Below, one piece after another: positions 19,056-26,771 of a stretch of DNA of 64,000 nt. This DNA comes from Streptomyces sp. WM4235 (GTDB lineage Bacteria; Actinomycetota; Actinomycetes; Streptomycetales; Streptomycetaceae). Each line of letters begins with the position of its first letter. Positions within the stretch are counted from its first letter, which is position 1. Position numbers and translations under genes: made by a program. Below the pieces are notes generated by a model, which ran no database searches, was not told the origin of the DNA, and saw only the letters and a program-made list of their open reading frames with translations. Location of the stretch: positions 14,202 to 78,201 of the forward strand of contig NZ_LGDE01000181.1 of assembly GCF_001279725.1 (NCBI RefSeq), given 5' to 3'.

Positions 19056-19231
19056 CATGGCTTTTGTCCGACCCGTTTCGAGTCACACGCGCACCAGTCA
19101 AAGCCGATCCGGCCATCACGCGTAACTGTCCTTCGGGTCAGTTGTGCCCCCGGCGGGTGGCGCCGGGTCCGCCTGCGAGAATGGCAGCCAGACCCGCATC
19201 GCACCGCATCGCACCCGAGGGGCCCACGCCA

Positions 19232-19924
19232 GTGACCAGCGCTTCCCTGGACAAGCAGCCGCACGAAGTCGCCTCCATGTTCGACGGGCTGGCGGCGAAC
19301 TACGACCTCGTCAACGACGTGCTCTCCCTCGGTCAGGCCCGCCTGTGGCGCAAGGAGGTCGCCAAGGCCGTCGGCGCCCGCCCCGGACACACGATCCTCG
19401 ACCTGGCCGCCGGAACCGCGACCTCCTCGCTGCCCTTCGCCGCGACCGGCGCGTACGTCGTCCCCTGCGACTTCTCGCTCGGCATGCTCCAGGAGGGCAA
19501 GAAGCGGCACTCCTGGCTGCCGCTGACCGCCGGCGACGCGACGAAGCTGCCGTTCAAGGACGACACCTTCGACACCGTGACGATCTCCTTCGGGCTGCGC
19601 AACGTCCAGGACACCGACACCGCCCTGCGCGAGCTGTACCGCGTCACGAAGCCCGGCGGCCAGGTCGTCATCTGCGAGTTCTCGCAGCCCACCTGGGCGC
19701 CGTTCCGGACGGTCTACACCGAGTACCTGATGCGCGCCCTCCCGCCGGTGGCCCGCGCCATGTCACCCAACCCCGACGCGTACGTGTACCTCGCCGAGTC
19801 CATCCGCGCCTGGCCCGACCAGCCGGAACTCGCCGCGCTCCTGCAGAAGGCCGGCTGGTCCAAGGTCGCGTGGCGCAACCTCAGCGGCGGCATCGTGGCC
19901 CTGCACCGCGGCGTCAAGGCGTAG
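19232..19924 (+). CDS. menG: Demethylmenaquinone methyltransferase MenG (UbiE family)
   Basis: The 230-residue protein starts at GTG and carries the UbiE signature. The segment [23 protein letters not shown] is followed by the SAM site [13 protein letters not shown] (motif I, about 53-65), then [24 protein letters not shown] and [17 protein letters not shown]. It transfers the final ring methyl from S-adenosylmethionine to demethylmenaquinone. All core motifs are intact. The glutaminase gene starts 6 nt after its stop, so they share a transcript. The menaquinone reductase-like gene lies 1.6 kb downstream. A GAGGGG ribosome site precedes the start. Confidence 0.95.
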   Translation: MTSASLDKQPHEVASMFDGLAANYDLVNDVLSLGQARLWRKEVAKAVGARPGHTILDLAAGTATSSLPFAATGAYVVPCDFSLGMLQEGKKRHSWLPLTAGDATKLPFKDDTFDTVTISFGLRNVQDTDTALRELYRVTKPGGQVVICEFSQPTWAPFRTVYTEYLMRALPPVARAMSPNPDAYVYLAESIRAWPDQPELAALLQKAGWSKVAWRNLSGGIVALHRGVKA

Positions 19925-19930
19925 GACGCG

Positions 19931-20932
19931 ATGCCCGCCGCGCCCGTCGACGACGCGCCCCCGGGCGCCGCGCCCTCCGGCCCCGCGTTCCTCGGCCCGG
20001 AACCCTCCGAGACCGTGCGCTTCGACTACCAGGGACTGCTGGAGCGGATCGCGGCCGACATCGCGCCGGTGATCGGCCGCGGCACCCCGGCCGAGTACAT
20101 CCCGGCGCTGGCGTCCGTGGACCCGGCACAGTTCGGGATGGCCGTCGTCGACCTCGAAGGCAACGCGTACGGGGTGGGGGACTGGCAGGTCCCCTTCTCC
20201 ACCCAGTCCATCACCAAGGTCTTCGCGCTCGCCCTGGCCCTCGCGGAGGGCGGCGACAGCCTGTGGGAACGGGTCGGCCGGGAACCCTCCGGCAACCCGT
20301 TCAACTCGCTCGTACAGCTGGAGTACGAGAACGGCATCCCCCGCAACCCGTTCATCAACGCGGGCGCCCTCGTCGTCACCGACCGGCTCCAGACCCTGAC
20401 GGGCGACGCGAGCAGCGAACTCCTGCAGTTCCTGCGGGACGAGAGCGAGAACCCGGCCATAGGGTTCGACGCCGAAGTGGCCGCCTCCGAGCAGGCGCAC
20501 GGCGACCGCAACGCGGCCGTCGCCCACTTCATGGCCTCCTACGGCAACATCGACAACCCCGTACCTGCCCTGCTGGAGCACTACTTCTGGCAGTGCTCCA
20601 TCGAGATGACCTGCGCCGACCTGGCCCGCGCCGGACGCGTACTGGCCCGGCACGGGCTGCGCGCCGACGGCACGCGCCTGCTGACGCGCAGCGAGGCCAA
20701 GCAGATCAACGCGGTGATGCTGACCTGCGGCACCTACGACGCGGCAGGCGAGTTCGCCTACCGCGTCGGCCTGCCCGGCAAGAGCGGGGTGGGCGGCGGG
20801 ATCGTCGCCGTCGTCCCCGGCCGGTGCTCGATCGCGGTGTGGAGCCCGGGGCTCGACGCCCAGGGGAACTCGGTCGCGGGTGTGGCGGCCCTCGACCGCT
20901 TCACGACGCTGACCGGCCTGTCGGTCTTCTGA
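19931..20932 (+). CDS. glsA: Glutaminase A
   Basis: The 333-residue protein belongs to the serine-type (beta-lactamase-like) glutaminases. FSTQSITKVFALALAL holds the catalytic Ser-x-x-Lys pair. Further conserved segments are NPFNSLVQLEYENGIPRNPFINAGALVV, MASYGNIDNPV and NAVMLTCGTYDAAGEFAYRVGLPGKSGVGGGIVAVVPG. It hydrolyses glutamine to glutamate and ammonia in the cytoplasm. The N-terminal 25 residues are Pro/Ala-rich and extra. It follows menG by 6 nt; this reads as operon position rather than pathway logic. Confidence 0.94.
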   Translation: MPAAPVDDAPPGAAPSGPAFLGPEPSETVRFDYQGLLERIAADIAPVIGRGTPAEYIPALASVDPAQFGMAVVDLEGNAYGVGDWQVPFSTQSITKVFALALALAEGGDSLWERVGREPSGNPFNSLVQLEYENGIPRNPFINAGALVVTDRLQTLTGDASSELLQFLRDESENPAIGFDAEVAASEQAHGDRNAAVAHFMASYGNIDNPVPALLEHYFWQCSIEMTCADLARAGRVLARHGLRADGTRLLTRSEAKQINAVMLTCGTYDAAGEFAYRVGLPGKSGVGGGIVAVVPGRCSIAVWSPGLDAQGNSVAGVAALDRFTTLTGLSVF

Positions 20933-20953
20933 CCGGCGGATCCGGGCCGGCGT

Positions 20954-21472
20954 CTACAGCGACAGCGCGTAGCGGCGGGCCGGGTTCCCGTCCGGCATCG
21001 TGGACTCCTCGTCCAGGTCCATCCCGAGCCGCTCCGCGACCGCCACCGAACGCACGTTCCGGGCGTCGATCATCGCCACCACGCGCGGCACGCCGGCCGC
21101 CCGTACCCGCTCCAGCGTGGCCAGCGCGGACGCGTACGCGTACCCACGGCCCCAGGCGGAGCGCCCCAGCCGCCAGCCGATCTCGATCTCCCCGACCGGC
21201 CCCCACTCCTTCTCGGCGGGCCACGGCTGCGCACCGGTGAAACCGATCACGGCGCCCTCCTCGTCCAGCAGGGTCCACAGGCAGTAGCCGAGCCGGGCGT
21301 CGTGCAACCGCTGGCGGGCGGTGAACTCCTCGTACATGGACAGCTCGGCGGGGCCACCGAGGAACTCCATCACCTCCGTGTCGGCGAAGACCTGGTGCCA
21401 GGCACGGGCGTCCTCGTCGATGGGCACGCGCAACTGCACGGTGGGAAGCGGCCGGGCGGGCGAGGTGGTCAT
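20954..21472 (-). CDS. GNAT-family N-acetyltransferase (RimJ/RimL-like)
   Basis: The protein of about 172 residues has the GNAT order of strands and the acetyl-CoA loop: EIEIGWRLGRSAWGRGYAYASALATLE, about 93-119. An ARNVRSVAVAERLGMDLDEES segment typical of RimJ/RimL-type enzymes follows. These acetylate protein N-termini or small amines; the substrate is unknown. The start ATG at 21472 gives MTTSPARPLPTVQLRVP; the longer frame would run into the promoter. It converges on glsA with 21 nt between stops and diverges from the menJ-like gene by 97 nt. Confidence 0.88.
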   Translation of the reverse strand: MTTSPARPLPTVQLRVPIDEDARAWHQVFADTEVMEFLGGPAELSMYEEFTARQRLHDARLGYCLWTLLDEEGAVIGFTGAQPWPAEKEWGPVGEIEIGWRLGRSAWGRGYAYASALATLERVRAAGVPRVVAMIDARNVRSVAVAERLGMDLDEESTMPDGNPARRYALSL

Positions 21473-21569
21473 CGGAGGCACCCTTCGGATCGTGATCTCT
21501 CTCGCTGCATAGACTGCACGTGTCCGGTGCCGTTGGGCACCCTTTATCGAGCCTTCGGGAGACCCCGCA

Positions 21570-22853
21570 GTGACCGAGCCCCTCTCCGAACACTCCGCGG
21601 ACGTGATCGTCGTCGGGGCCGGGCCCGCCGGCTCGACCACCGCGTACTACCTCGCCAAGGCCGGATTGGACGTCCTGCTCCTGGAGAAGACCTCCTTCCC
21701 CCGCGAGAAGGTCTGCGGCGACGGCCTGACCCCGCGCGCCACCAAGCAACTGGTCGCCATGGGCATCGACGTCTCCGAGGAGGCCGGCTGGCTCCGCAAC
21801 AAGGGCCTGCGGATCATCGGCGGCGGGCAGCGGCTCCAGTTGGACTGGCCGGAACTCGCCTCCTTCCCGGACTACGGACTCGTCCGCAAGCGCGACGACT
21901 TCGACGAGACCCTGGCCCGCCAGGCCCAGAAGGCGGGCGCCCGCCTCTACGAGCGCTGCAACGTCGGCGAACCCGTCCGCGACCCGCGCACCGGCCACAT
22001 CACCGGCGTGCAGGCGAAGCTCGGCGAGGAGAAGACCCCCGTCACCTTCAGCGCCCCGCTGGTCGTCGCGGCCGACGGAAACTCCTCGCGGATCTCCCTC
22101 GCGATGGGCCTGCACCGCCGCGAGGACCGCCCGATGGGCGTCGCCGTCCGTACGTACTTCACCTCGCCCCGTCACGACGACGACTACCTGGAGTCCTGGC
22201 TGGAGCTGTGGGACCGGCGCGGCGCGCAGGACCGGCTGCTGCCCGGCTACGGCTGGATCTTCGGCATGGGCGACGGCACGTCCAACGTCGGCCTGGGCAT
22301 CCTCAACTCCTCCTCCGCGTTCAAGGAGCTGGACTGGCGCGAGGTCCTCAAGGCCTGGTGCGCGTCCATGCCGGAGGACTGGGGCTACACCCCCGAGAAC
22401 ATGACGCAGCCGATCCGCGGCGCGGCCCTGCCGATGGCCTTCAACCGCCAACCCCACTACACCAAGGGCCTGCTGCTCGTCGGCGACGCCGGCGGTCTCG
22501 TCAACCCGTTCAACGGCGAGGGCATCGCCTACGCGATGGAGTCCGGCCAGATCGCCGCCGAGGTCATCGTCCAGGCACACGCCCGCGCCACCCCGGCCCA
22601 GCGCGAACTGGCCCTGCACAACTACCCGAAGGTCCTCAAGGAGACGTACGGCGGCTACTACACGCTGGGCCGCGCCTTCGTGAAGCTGATCGGCAACCCG
22701 AAGGTCATGAAGATCGCCGCACAGCGCGGTCTGACCCACCCGGTGCTGATGCGCTTCACGCTCAAGATGCTGGCCAACCTGACCGACCCCACGGGCGGCG
22801 ACGCGATGGACCGCGTCATCAACGGCCTCTCGAAGGTGGCGCCGAAGGCCTGA
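21570..22853 (+). CDS. Menaquinone reductase, MenJ-like (geranylgeranyl reductase family)
   Basis: The 427-residue flavoprotein begins with the FAD-binding fingerprint VIVVGAGPAGSTTAYYLAKAG (about 11-31). The family motif FPREKVCGDGLTPRA (about 45-59) and the second FAD motif LLLVGDAGGLVNPFNGEGIAYAMESG (about 302-327) follow. Homologues saturate isoprenyl double bonds; in mycobacteria MenJ reduces the side chain of menaquinone. Streptomyces make MK-9 with four to eight extra hydrogens, so the same role is likely here, beside menG and complex I. It starts at GTG, 97 nt from the divergent GNAT gene. A 16-bp hairpin follows the stop. Confidence 0.88.
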   Translation: MTEPLSEHSADVIVVGAGPAGSTTAYYLAKAGLDVLLLEKTSFPREKVCGDGLTPRATKQLVAMGIDVSEEAGWLRNKGLRIIGGGQRLQLDWPELASFPDYGLVRKRDDFDETLARQAQKAGARLYERCNVGEPVRDPRTGHITGVQAKLGEEKTPVTFSAPLVVAADGNSSRISLAMGLHRREDRPMGVAVRTYFTSPRHDDDYLESWLELWDRRGAQDRLLPGYGWIFGMGDGTSNVGLGILNSSSAFKELDWREVLKAWCASMPEDWGYTPENMTQPIRGAALPMAFNRQPHYTKGLLLVGDAGGLVNPFNGEGIAYAMESGQIAAEVIVQAHARATPAQRELALHNYPKVLKETYGGYYTLGRAFVKLIGNPKVMKIAAQRGLTHPVLMRFTLKMLANLTDPTGGDAMDRVINGLSKVAPKA

Positions 22854-22855
22854 TC
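22833..22855 (+). repeat. Imperfect direct repeat, copy 1 (menJ 3' end)
   Basis: This 23-bp stretch covers the last codons and stop of the menJ-like gene. It recurs at 23230-23252 with 21 of 23 bases identical, in the same orientation and about 397 bp downstream. The segment between carries an orphan antitoxin gene. Confidence 0.6.
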
Positions 22856-22859
22856 GCGA

Positions 22860-22900
22860 CGGGCCGGGCCGCTCGTCGGCTAGTCGAGCGGCCCGGCCCG
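22860..22900 (+). terminator. Terminator after the menJ-like gene
   Basis: A perfect 16-bp stem (CGGGCCGGGCCGCTCG with its complement) with a 9-nt loop begins 6 nt after the stop codon. It may also serve the antitoxin gene arriving from the other side. Confidence 0.8.
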
Positions 22901-22923
22901 TGGAGTGATCTTGAGGTGCCTAC

Positions 22924-23169
22924 TCACCACTCCAGTTCCGCCTGCCGCCGCGCTTCCGCGGAGACGAGGCCGAACGCCATGCGGTCGGCAGCCACTACCT
23001 CACGGAGCCTCTGTGCGGCGAGCCGCTCCTCCAGGGCTTCGGCCACGACGAAGGGGGAGCCGCTCTTGCCGGTGCGCTCCTCGACTTCCTCGATCAACGA
23101 TTGCGCCGGCGACACGGATCTCCTGCCTGCCCGCCCGGCGGCCTGGTGGTGGGCTCCATGGCTGCTCAT
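22924..23169 (-). CDS. Orphan ParD/CopG-like (ribbon-helix-helix) antitoxin
   Basis: The ORF of about 81 residues contains SPAQSLIEEVEERTGKSGSPFVVAEALEERLAAQRLREVV. This resembles the helix pair of RHH antitoxins of the type 'L..EV..RTG..G.S.YVA.AL...L...RL'. The C-terminal half is acidic/alanine-rich, as expected for toxin binding. No toxin (for instance PIN domain) follows on the minus strand: the next feature is the menJ terminator. The start is uncertain. GTG at 23115 has a strong AGGAG site but loses the beta-strand; ATG at 23169 keeps it but has a weak site. It is probably a solitary or decaying antitoxin. Confidence 0.5.
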   Translation of the reverse strand: MSSHGAHHQAAGRAGRRSVSPAQSLIEEVEERTGKSGSPFVVAEALEERLAAQRLREVVAADRMAFGLVSAEARRQAELEW

Positions 23170-23229
23170 ACCTGAAACGTAATACCGCCGGTAGGGAATC
23201 TCCTGGTCGATCTCCACCTCGGTGGAACC

Positions 23230-23252
23230 AAGGTGGCCCCGAAGGCCCGATC
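23230..23252 (+). repeat. Imperfect direct repeat, copy 2
   Basis: This is the second copy of the 23-bp menJ-end sequence (AAGGTGGCCCCGAAGGCCCG...). Beyond it the DNA is remnant-rich (two truncated genes), which suggests a past insertion or rearrangement at the menJ 3' end. Confidence 0.6.
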
Positions 23253-23320
23253 ATTCAGCCGAGTTGGCGGGACAGCCGCTGAACCGCAGGCGGCGCGCGA
23301 GCGGGGCGTTGTCCACGGCG

Positions 23321-23930
23321 TCAGATGGGGAGCGTCCAGCTTGGCCCGTGCGGCAGGTCGAGCCAGACCTTCTGTGCGTCTGACGTGATCGTCATTCCGA
23401 AGGCGGACAGGTGTGGCGAGCCGTGGCTCCGCCACTGCATGAGCGCGTCCTCGATGGTGCTCCACAGGTCGAGCGGACCGCGCCGGACGACGGTCCAGCC
23501 CTTCCCGTCGGCCGCCGGTCGCGTTCGGGCCTGCGAACCAGTGGCCACGTCGAGCAGGATCTGTTCGTTCCCCATGCCGAGGCGCTCGGCCGAGGGTGCG
23601 GCGAGCTGTCCGACGAATCGACCGGTCCAGTCGTCGAGCAGGGCGGGGTCGATCCGGCTCGGCCGCTCTTCCCCGGGCAGTAGCTCGAACGGTCCGTGCG
23701 GCGGCCGGTCATGGGGGCGAGCGATCATGAATGAGGTGTATCCGGGCAGGAAGCGGCCTTCCGCGACTCCGTTCGCCTCGACCGTGAGGCGAACGAGCCC
23801 GTGCGCGACGCCCCAGCCGGACAGGGTGACGAGCAGCGTCCCCCCGGTGTCGATCTGCCGGAGCAGGCCGTAGGAGAGAAGGGGACGGGGACCGGTGAGC
23901 AGCTGATCAGGCTTTGGTCCTGGCGCCAGT
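23321..23930 (-). pseudogene. C-terminal remnant of a PCMT-like (protein-L-isoaspartate) methyltransferase
   Basis: Reading the minus strand from about 23930 gives an open frame without a plausible start. It runs LLSYGLLRQIDTGGTLLVTLSGW, then GRFLPGYTSFMIARP and a C-terminal domain ending FGMTITSDAQKVWLDLP. This matches the end of the actinobacterial PCMT-like methyltransferases often found with ATP-grasp (graspetide) or lanthipeptide genes. The SAM-binding N-terminal two-thirds is absent, and the frame runs into the 5'-less end of the divergent fragment at about 23.9 kb. An internal ATG at 23728 would give a 135-residue product without a catalytic core. The family assignment is inferred from memory of the C-terminal pattern. 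Confidence 0.6.
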
Positions 23931-24222
23931 CGAGGTGATCGCCGTCGGTGTCGATCCGGCTCGCGAAGACCTCTTCCCCGACGGCGGCGAGCCGAATACC
24001 GAGGCCCGAGTGTTCGTGTGCGTCATGGATGACGAGGCCGGCAACCCGCTGCCCGCGGAACTCCCCGAGATGTCGACCACCGGCCAGAGCGGGCGAGGGC
24101 TGCGGCTGATCGCCGAGTACGCCGAAGGCTGGGACGTGATCCAGGGGAACGGGCCGCACAAGACGGTGTGGTTCAGCCTGGCGGTCGAGAACCGGGTGGG
24201 AACGAGCGAGGCGAGCAGGTGA
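23914..24222 (+). pseudogene. C-terminal remnant of an ATP-binding (HATPase anti-sigma-like) protein
   Basis: The 102-residue frame opens only at a TTG. It contains CVMDDEAGNPLPAELPEMSTTGQSGRGLRLIAEYAEGWDVI, then HKTVWFSLAVE. This is the G-box half of the same family as the protein at 241-720. The N-box half (E-x-x-x-N region) is missing. Its 5' end abuts or overlaps the broken 5' end of the methyltransferase remnant, so a single event seems to have removed the region between two divergent genes. It is unlikely to bind ATP. The TTG has only a poor ribosome site, so expression is doubtful. Confidence 0.6.
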
Positions 24223-24230
24223 CCCTCGGG

Positions 24231-24596
24231 TCAGTCCGCGGGCGGGCGGGCGGGGGCGTGCGCCGAGCGGGCCGGTCCGGCGGGGGAGCCTCCGCTCCGG
24301 GCCGGGGTGGTCCGGTCGGGGTGGCCGTCCGCGCACCCGTCCTCGTACGGAGCGCTGTGCACGGTCCGCACGCAGCGGGCCAACAGCACCACCCCGCACA
24401 CCAGCAGGGCGACCGAGGCCGTCCAACCGAGCCCGAGCGTGACGGGGTGCCCCGGCTTCGCCCAGGGGCGGGCGGTGGTCAGCAACCAGCCACCGACCGC
24501 GAGCAGGGCCAGACCCGCGGCGGCGGGCAACGCGGTGGGGTCCCCGGTGCCGCGGTCGGCGACCTCGGCGTTCTCGGCGGGCCGTCGGGTGAGCAC
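24231..24596 (-). CDS. Small membrane protein at the end of the export operon
   Basis: The 121-residue protein has two predicted membrane helices (ALPAAAGLALLAVGGWLLTTA about 23-43, and LGLGWTASVALLVCGVVLLA about 54-73). A Pro/Ala/Arg-rich, probably cytoplasmic tail follows. It is the last gene after the permease, separated by 46 nt, on the same strand. No family was recognised. An accessory role in the exporter is suggested only by position. Confidence 0.65.
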   Translation of the reverse strand: MLTRRPAENAEVADRGTGDPTALPAAAGLALLAVGGWLLTTARPWAKPGHPVTLGLGWTASVALLVCGVVLLARCVRTVHSAPYEDGCADGHPDRTTPARSGGSPAGPARSAHAPARPPAD

Positions 24597-24642
24597 GGGA
24601 CCACCACCTCCAGGGTCGTTGACGGTCGGGCGAGCGCCCCGA

Positions 24643-26007
24643 CTATCTTCGCAGGGCCTCGGCCGGTTCGATACGGGCCGCCCGCCAGGCCGGGTAGAGC
24701 CCGGCCGACAAGCCGGTGAGGAGCCCGGTGAGCGGGGCGGCCGCGACGGTGGCGGGATGGATCACCGGAGTCCAGTCGCGGGCCAGCGAGACGGCGACCA
24801 CCGTCAGTTCGCCCAACGACGTGCCGACCAGCCCGCCGAGCGTGCCCAGGGTCGCGGACTCGGTGAGGAACTGGGCCGCTATGTGCCGCCCCCGGGCGCC
24901 CAGCGCACGGCGCAGCCCGATCTCCGACGTCCGCTCCAGCACCGCGACGAGCGTGGTGTTGGCGATGCCGACCGCGCCGATGACCAGACAGATCCCGGCG
25001 AGCAGCAGGAACAGGGCGCTCAGGTCGGAGGTCACGCCGGACCGCAGCAGCCGGGGGTCCGGGGGCGGTACGGCCTTCAGGTACTCGGGGTGGTCGGGCC
25101 GCAGCGCGAGCGGGGCGAGCTCCGCGGCCTGCCGGGCGGCGCCCAGCTCGGTGTCGAGGAGCATGGTGGCGCCGCCGGGCTCGGGCGGCCCCCACAACTC
25201 CCGGGCGGTGGCCCGGGGCACGAGGACGGAGAGCAGGTTCTCCGGCTTGCGTTCCACGTCGGCGATGACGCCCGCCACGGTGAACGGCTCCTCGCCGATG
25301 TAGAGCGCGGGGCGGGTCGTCAGGGTGGTGATGCCGAGGCGTTCGGCGACCCCGCTGCCGATGAGCACGACACGCTGCCGGCTCCGCTCGGCGAACTCGT
25401 CGTAGAGCCGGCCCTCCCGGAGGGTGGGCACCAGGGCGGCGACGGCCCCCGGGGAGGCGGCGACGACCGCGGTGCCGGTGGTGGTGCCCGTGGTGGTGGT
25501 GCCGCCGGCGGCGGCGGGCAGGACGCCGATCGTCGTGCCCGGATCGAGCCGTACGGTCCACAGCGTTCCGGCGTTGCGGATGCCCGCGACGTCGCGCAGC
25601 CGCTCCTCCGCGTCGGCGGGGAAACCGGAGCCGGCGAACTCGTTCACCTCGGGGGCGACGTCCTCGATGGTCACCTCGGTGGCGGTGAGCACGTTGAACC
25701 GGCCGTCGATCTGCGAGGAGATGGTGGCGGTCAGGCCGAGGACGGCCACGAAACTGCCGACGCCGAGCACGGTTCCCAACGCGGTGAGGACGGCCCGCCC
25801 GGGGCGGCGCAGCATGCCGGCGAGCGCTTCGGACAGGGCGTCCCGGGCGGCCAGCCCGGTCGGCTCGATGCGCGCACGGTCACCGATCTCCGCGCCGTTG
25901 TGCGTGCCTGTGCCTGTGCCGTGGTGCGTGTTCGCGCCGTCGTGCGTGTCCGCGCCGTGTCCCGTGGCCGCACCGTCGTGTGTGTTCGTGCCGTCGCGCC
26001 TGGTCAC
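24643..26007 (-). CDS. MacB/FtsX-like ABC transporter permease with His-rich N-terminal tail
   Basis: The permease of about 454 residues has the MacB layout. A first helix (AVLTALGTVLGVGSFVAVLGL, about 59-79) is followed by a large extracytoplasmic domain, then three C-terminal helices starting LFLLLAGICLVIGAVGIANTTLVAVLERTSEIGLRRALGA, the FtsX signature. The start GTG overlaps the ATPase stop (GTGA), which shows translational coupling. The first 45 residues are an unusual Thr/His/Gly/Asp repeat (THDG, GHGADTHDG, THHG), not typical of the family. It should work with the ATPase and the adaptor to move a substrate across or out of the membrane; the substrate is unknown. Confidence 0.9.
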   Translation of the reverse strand: MTRRDGTNTHDGAATGHGADTHDGANTHHGTGTGTHNGAEIGDRARIEPTGLAARDALSEALAGMLRRPGRAVLTALGTVLGVGSFVAVLGLTATISSQIDGRFNVLTATEVTIEDVAPEVNEFAGSGFPADAEERLRDVAGIRNAGTLWTVRLDPGTTIGVLPAAAGGTTTTGTTTGTAVVAASPGAVAALVPTLREGRLYDEFAERSRQRVVLIGSGVAERLGITTLTTRPALYIGEEPFTVAGVIADVERKPENLLSVLVPRATARELWGPPEPGGATMLLDTELGAARQAAELAPLALRPDHPEYLKAVPPPDPRLLRSGVTSDLSALFLLLAGICLVIGAVGIANTTLVAVLERTSEIGLRRALGARGRHIAAQFLTESATLGTLGGLVGTSLGELTVVAVSLARDWTPVIHPATVAAAPLTGLLTGLSAGLYPAWRAARIEPAEALRR

Positions 26008-26771
26008 GGGCTCACCCGCTCGCGCAGCCGGCCGTCGCGGACGGTGACGGTCCGCCGGCCGCGTGCCGCGACCTCGGCGTCGTGCGTGATCACCATGACG
26101 GTCATCCCCGCCGCGTGCAGCTCGTCCAGCAGCGCCAGTACGGAGGCGGCGTTGGCGGAGTCGAGGTTGCCGGTGGGTTCGTCGCACAGCAGCAGCGAGG
26201 GCCGCCCGACGAGTGCCCGGGCGATGGCCACGCGCTGGCGCTCGCCGCCGGAGAGCCGACCGGGGACGGCCGCCGCCCGGTGGCCCAGGCCGACCTGGTC
26301 GAGTGCGGCGCGGGCCCGGGTGAGGCGCTGCGCGCGCGGGACGGAGGTGTAGAGCATGGCGAGGGAGACGTTCTCCAGGGCGCTGCGGTGGGGCAGCAGG
26401 TGGAAGGACTGGAACACGAACCCGATGCGGCGGCCGCGCAGGGCGGTGCGGGCGTGGTCGGGCAGCCGCCCGGTGTCGATCCCGTCGAGGAGGTAGCGGC
26501 CGGAGGTGGGGGAGTCCAGGAGTCCCGCCACGTTGAGGAAGGTGGACTTCCCCGAGCCGGAGGGGCCGACGATGGTGACGAACTCGCCGCGCCGCACCGT
26601 CAGGTCGCAGGACTTGAGCGCCTCGACGGGCGGCGGCCCCGGGTAGGTGAGGGCCACCGCGCGGAACTCGATGACGGGGGCGTCGGGGCGGTCGGCGACG
26701 TCGGGGGTGCCCGGGACGGGATCGTCGGAGGCGCCGCCGGACCGTCGGCGGGCGCGCGGGAGGAACCTCAC
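26004..26771 (-). CDS. ABC transporter ATP-binding protein (MacB/LolD type)
   Basis: The 255-residue ATPase has Walker A GPSGSGKST (about 68-76), a Q-loop (FVFQSFHLLPHRSALENV), the signature LSGGERQRVAIARAL, Walker B LLLCDEPTGNLD and a switch histidine in VITHD. The LLPHR...ENV and EPTGNLDS segments are typical of the MacB/LolD/FtsE class that pairs with FtsX-fold permeases. A basic N-terminal tail of about 33 residues precedes the domain. It overlaps the adaptor gene by 4 nt (ATGA) and the permease by 4 nt (GTGA), so the three proteins are made together. Confidence 0.96.
   Translation of the reverse strand: MRFLPRARRRSGGASDDPVPGTPDVADRPDAPVIEFRAVALTYPGPPPVEALKSCDLTVRRGEFVTIVGPSGSGKSTFLNVAGLLDSPTSGRYLLDGIDTGRLPDHARTALRGRRIGFVFQSFHLLPHRSALENVSLAMLYTSVPRAQRLTRARAALDQVGLGHRAAAVPGRLSGGERQRVAIARALVGRPSLLLCDEPTGNLDSANAASVLALLDELHAAGMTVMVITHDAEVAARGRRTVTVRDGRLRERVSP

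Noticed and set aside
23725..24426. Minus-strand ORF spanning the scar region
   Set aside because: Its composition is shadow-like; the methyltransferase remnant reads in a different frame with clear protein character.
25870..26010. Frameshift or assembly error at the permease N-terminus
   Set aside because: The repetitive His/Thr/Gly segment stays in frame from the coupled GTG start to the first membrane helix, so it is read as a real tail.
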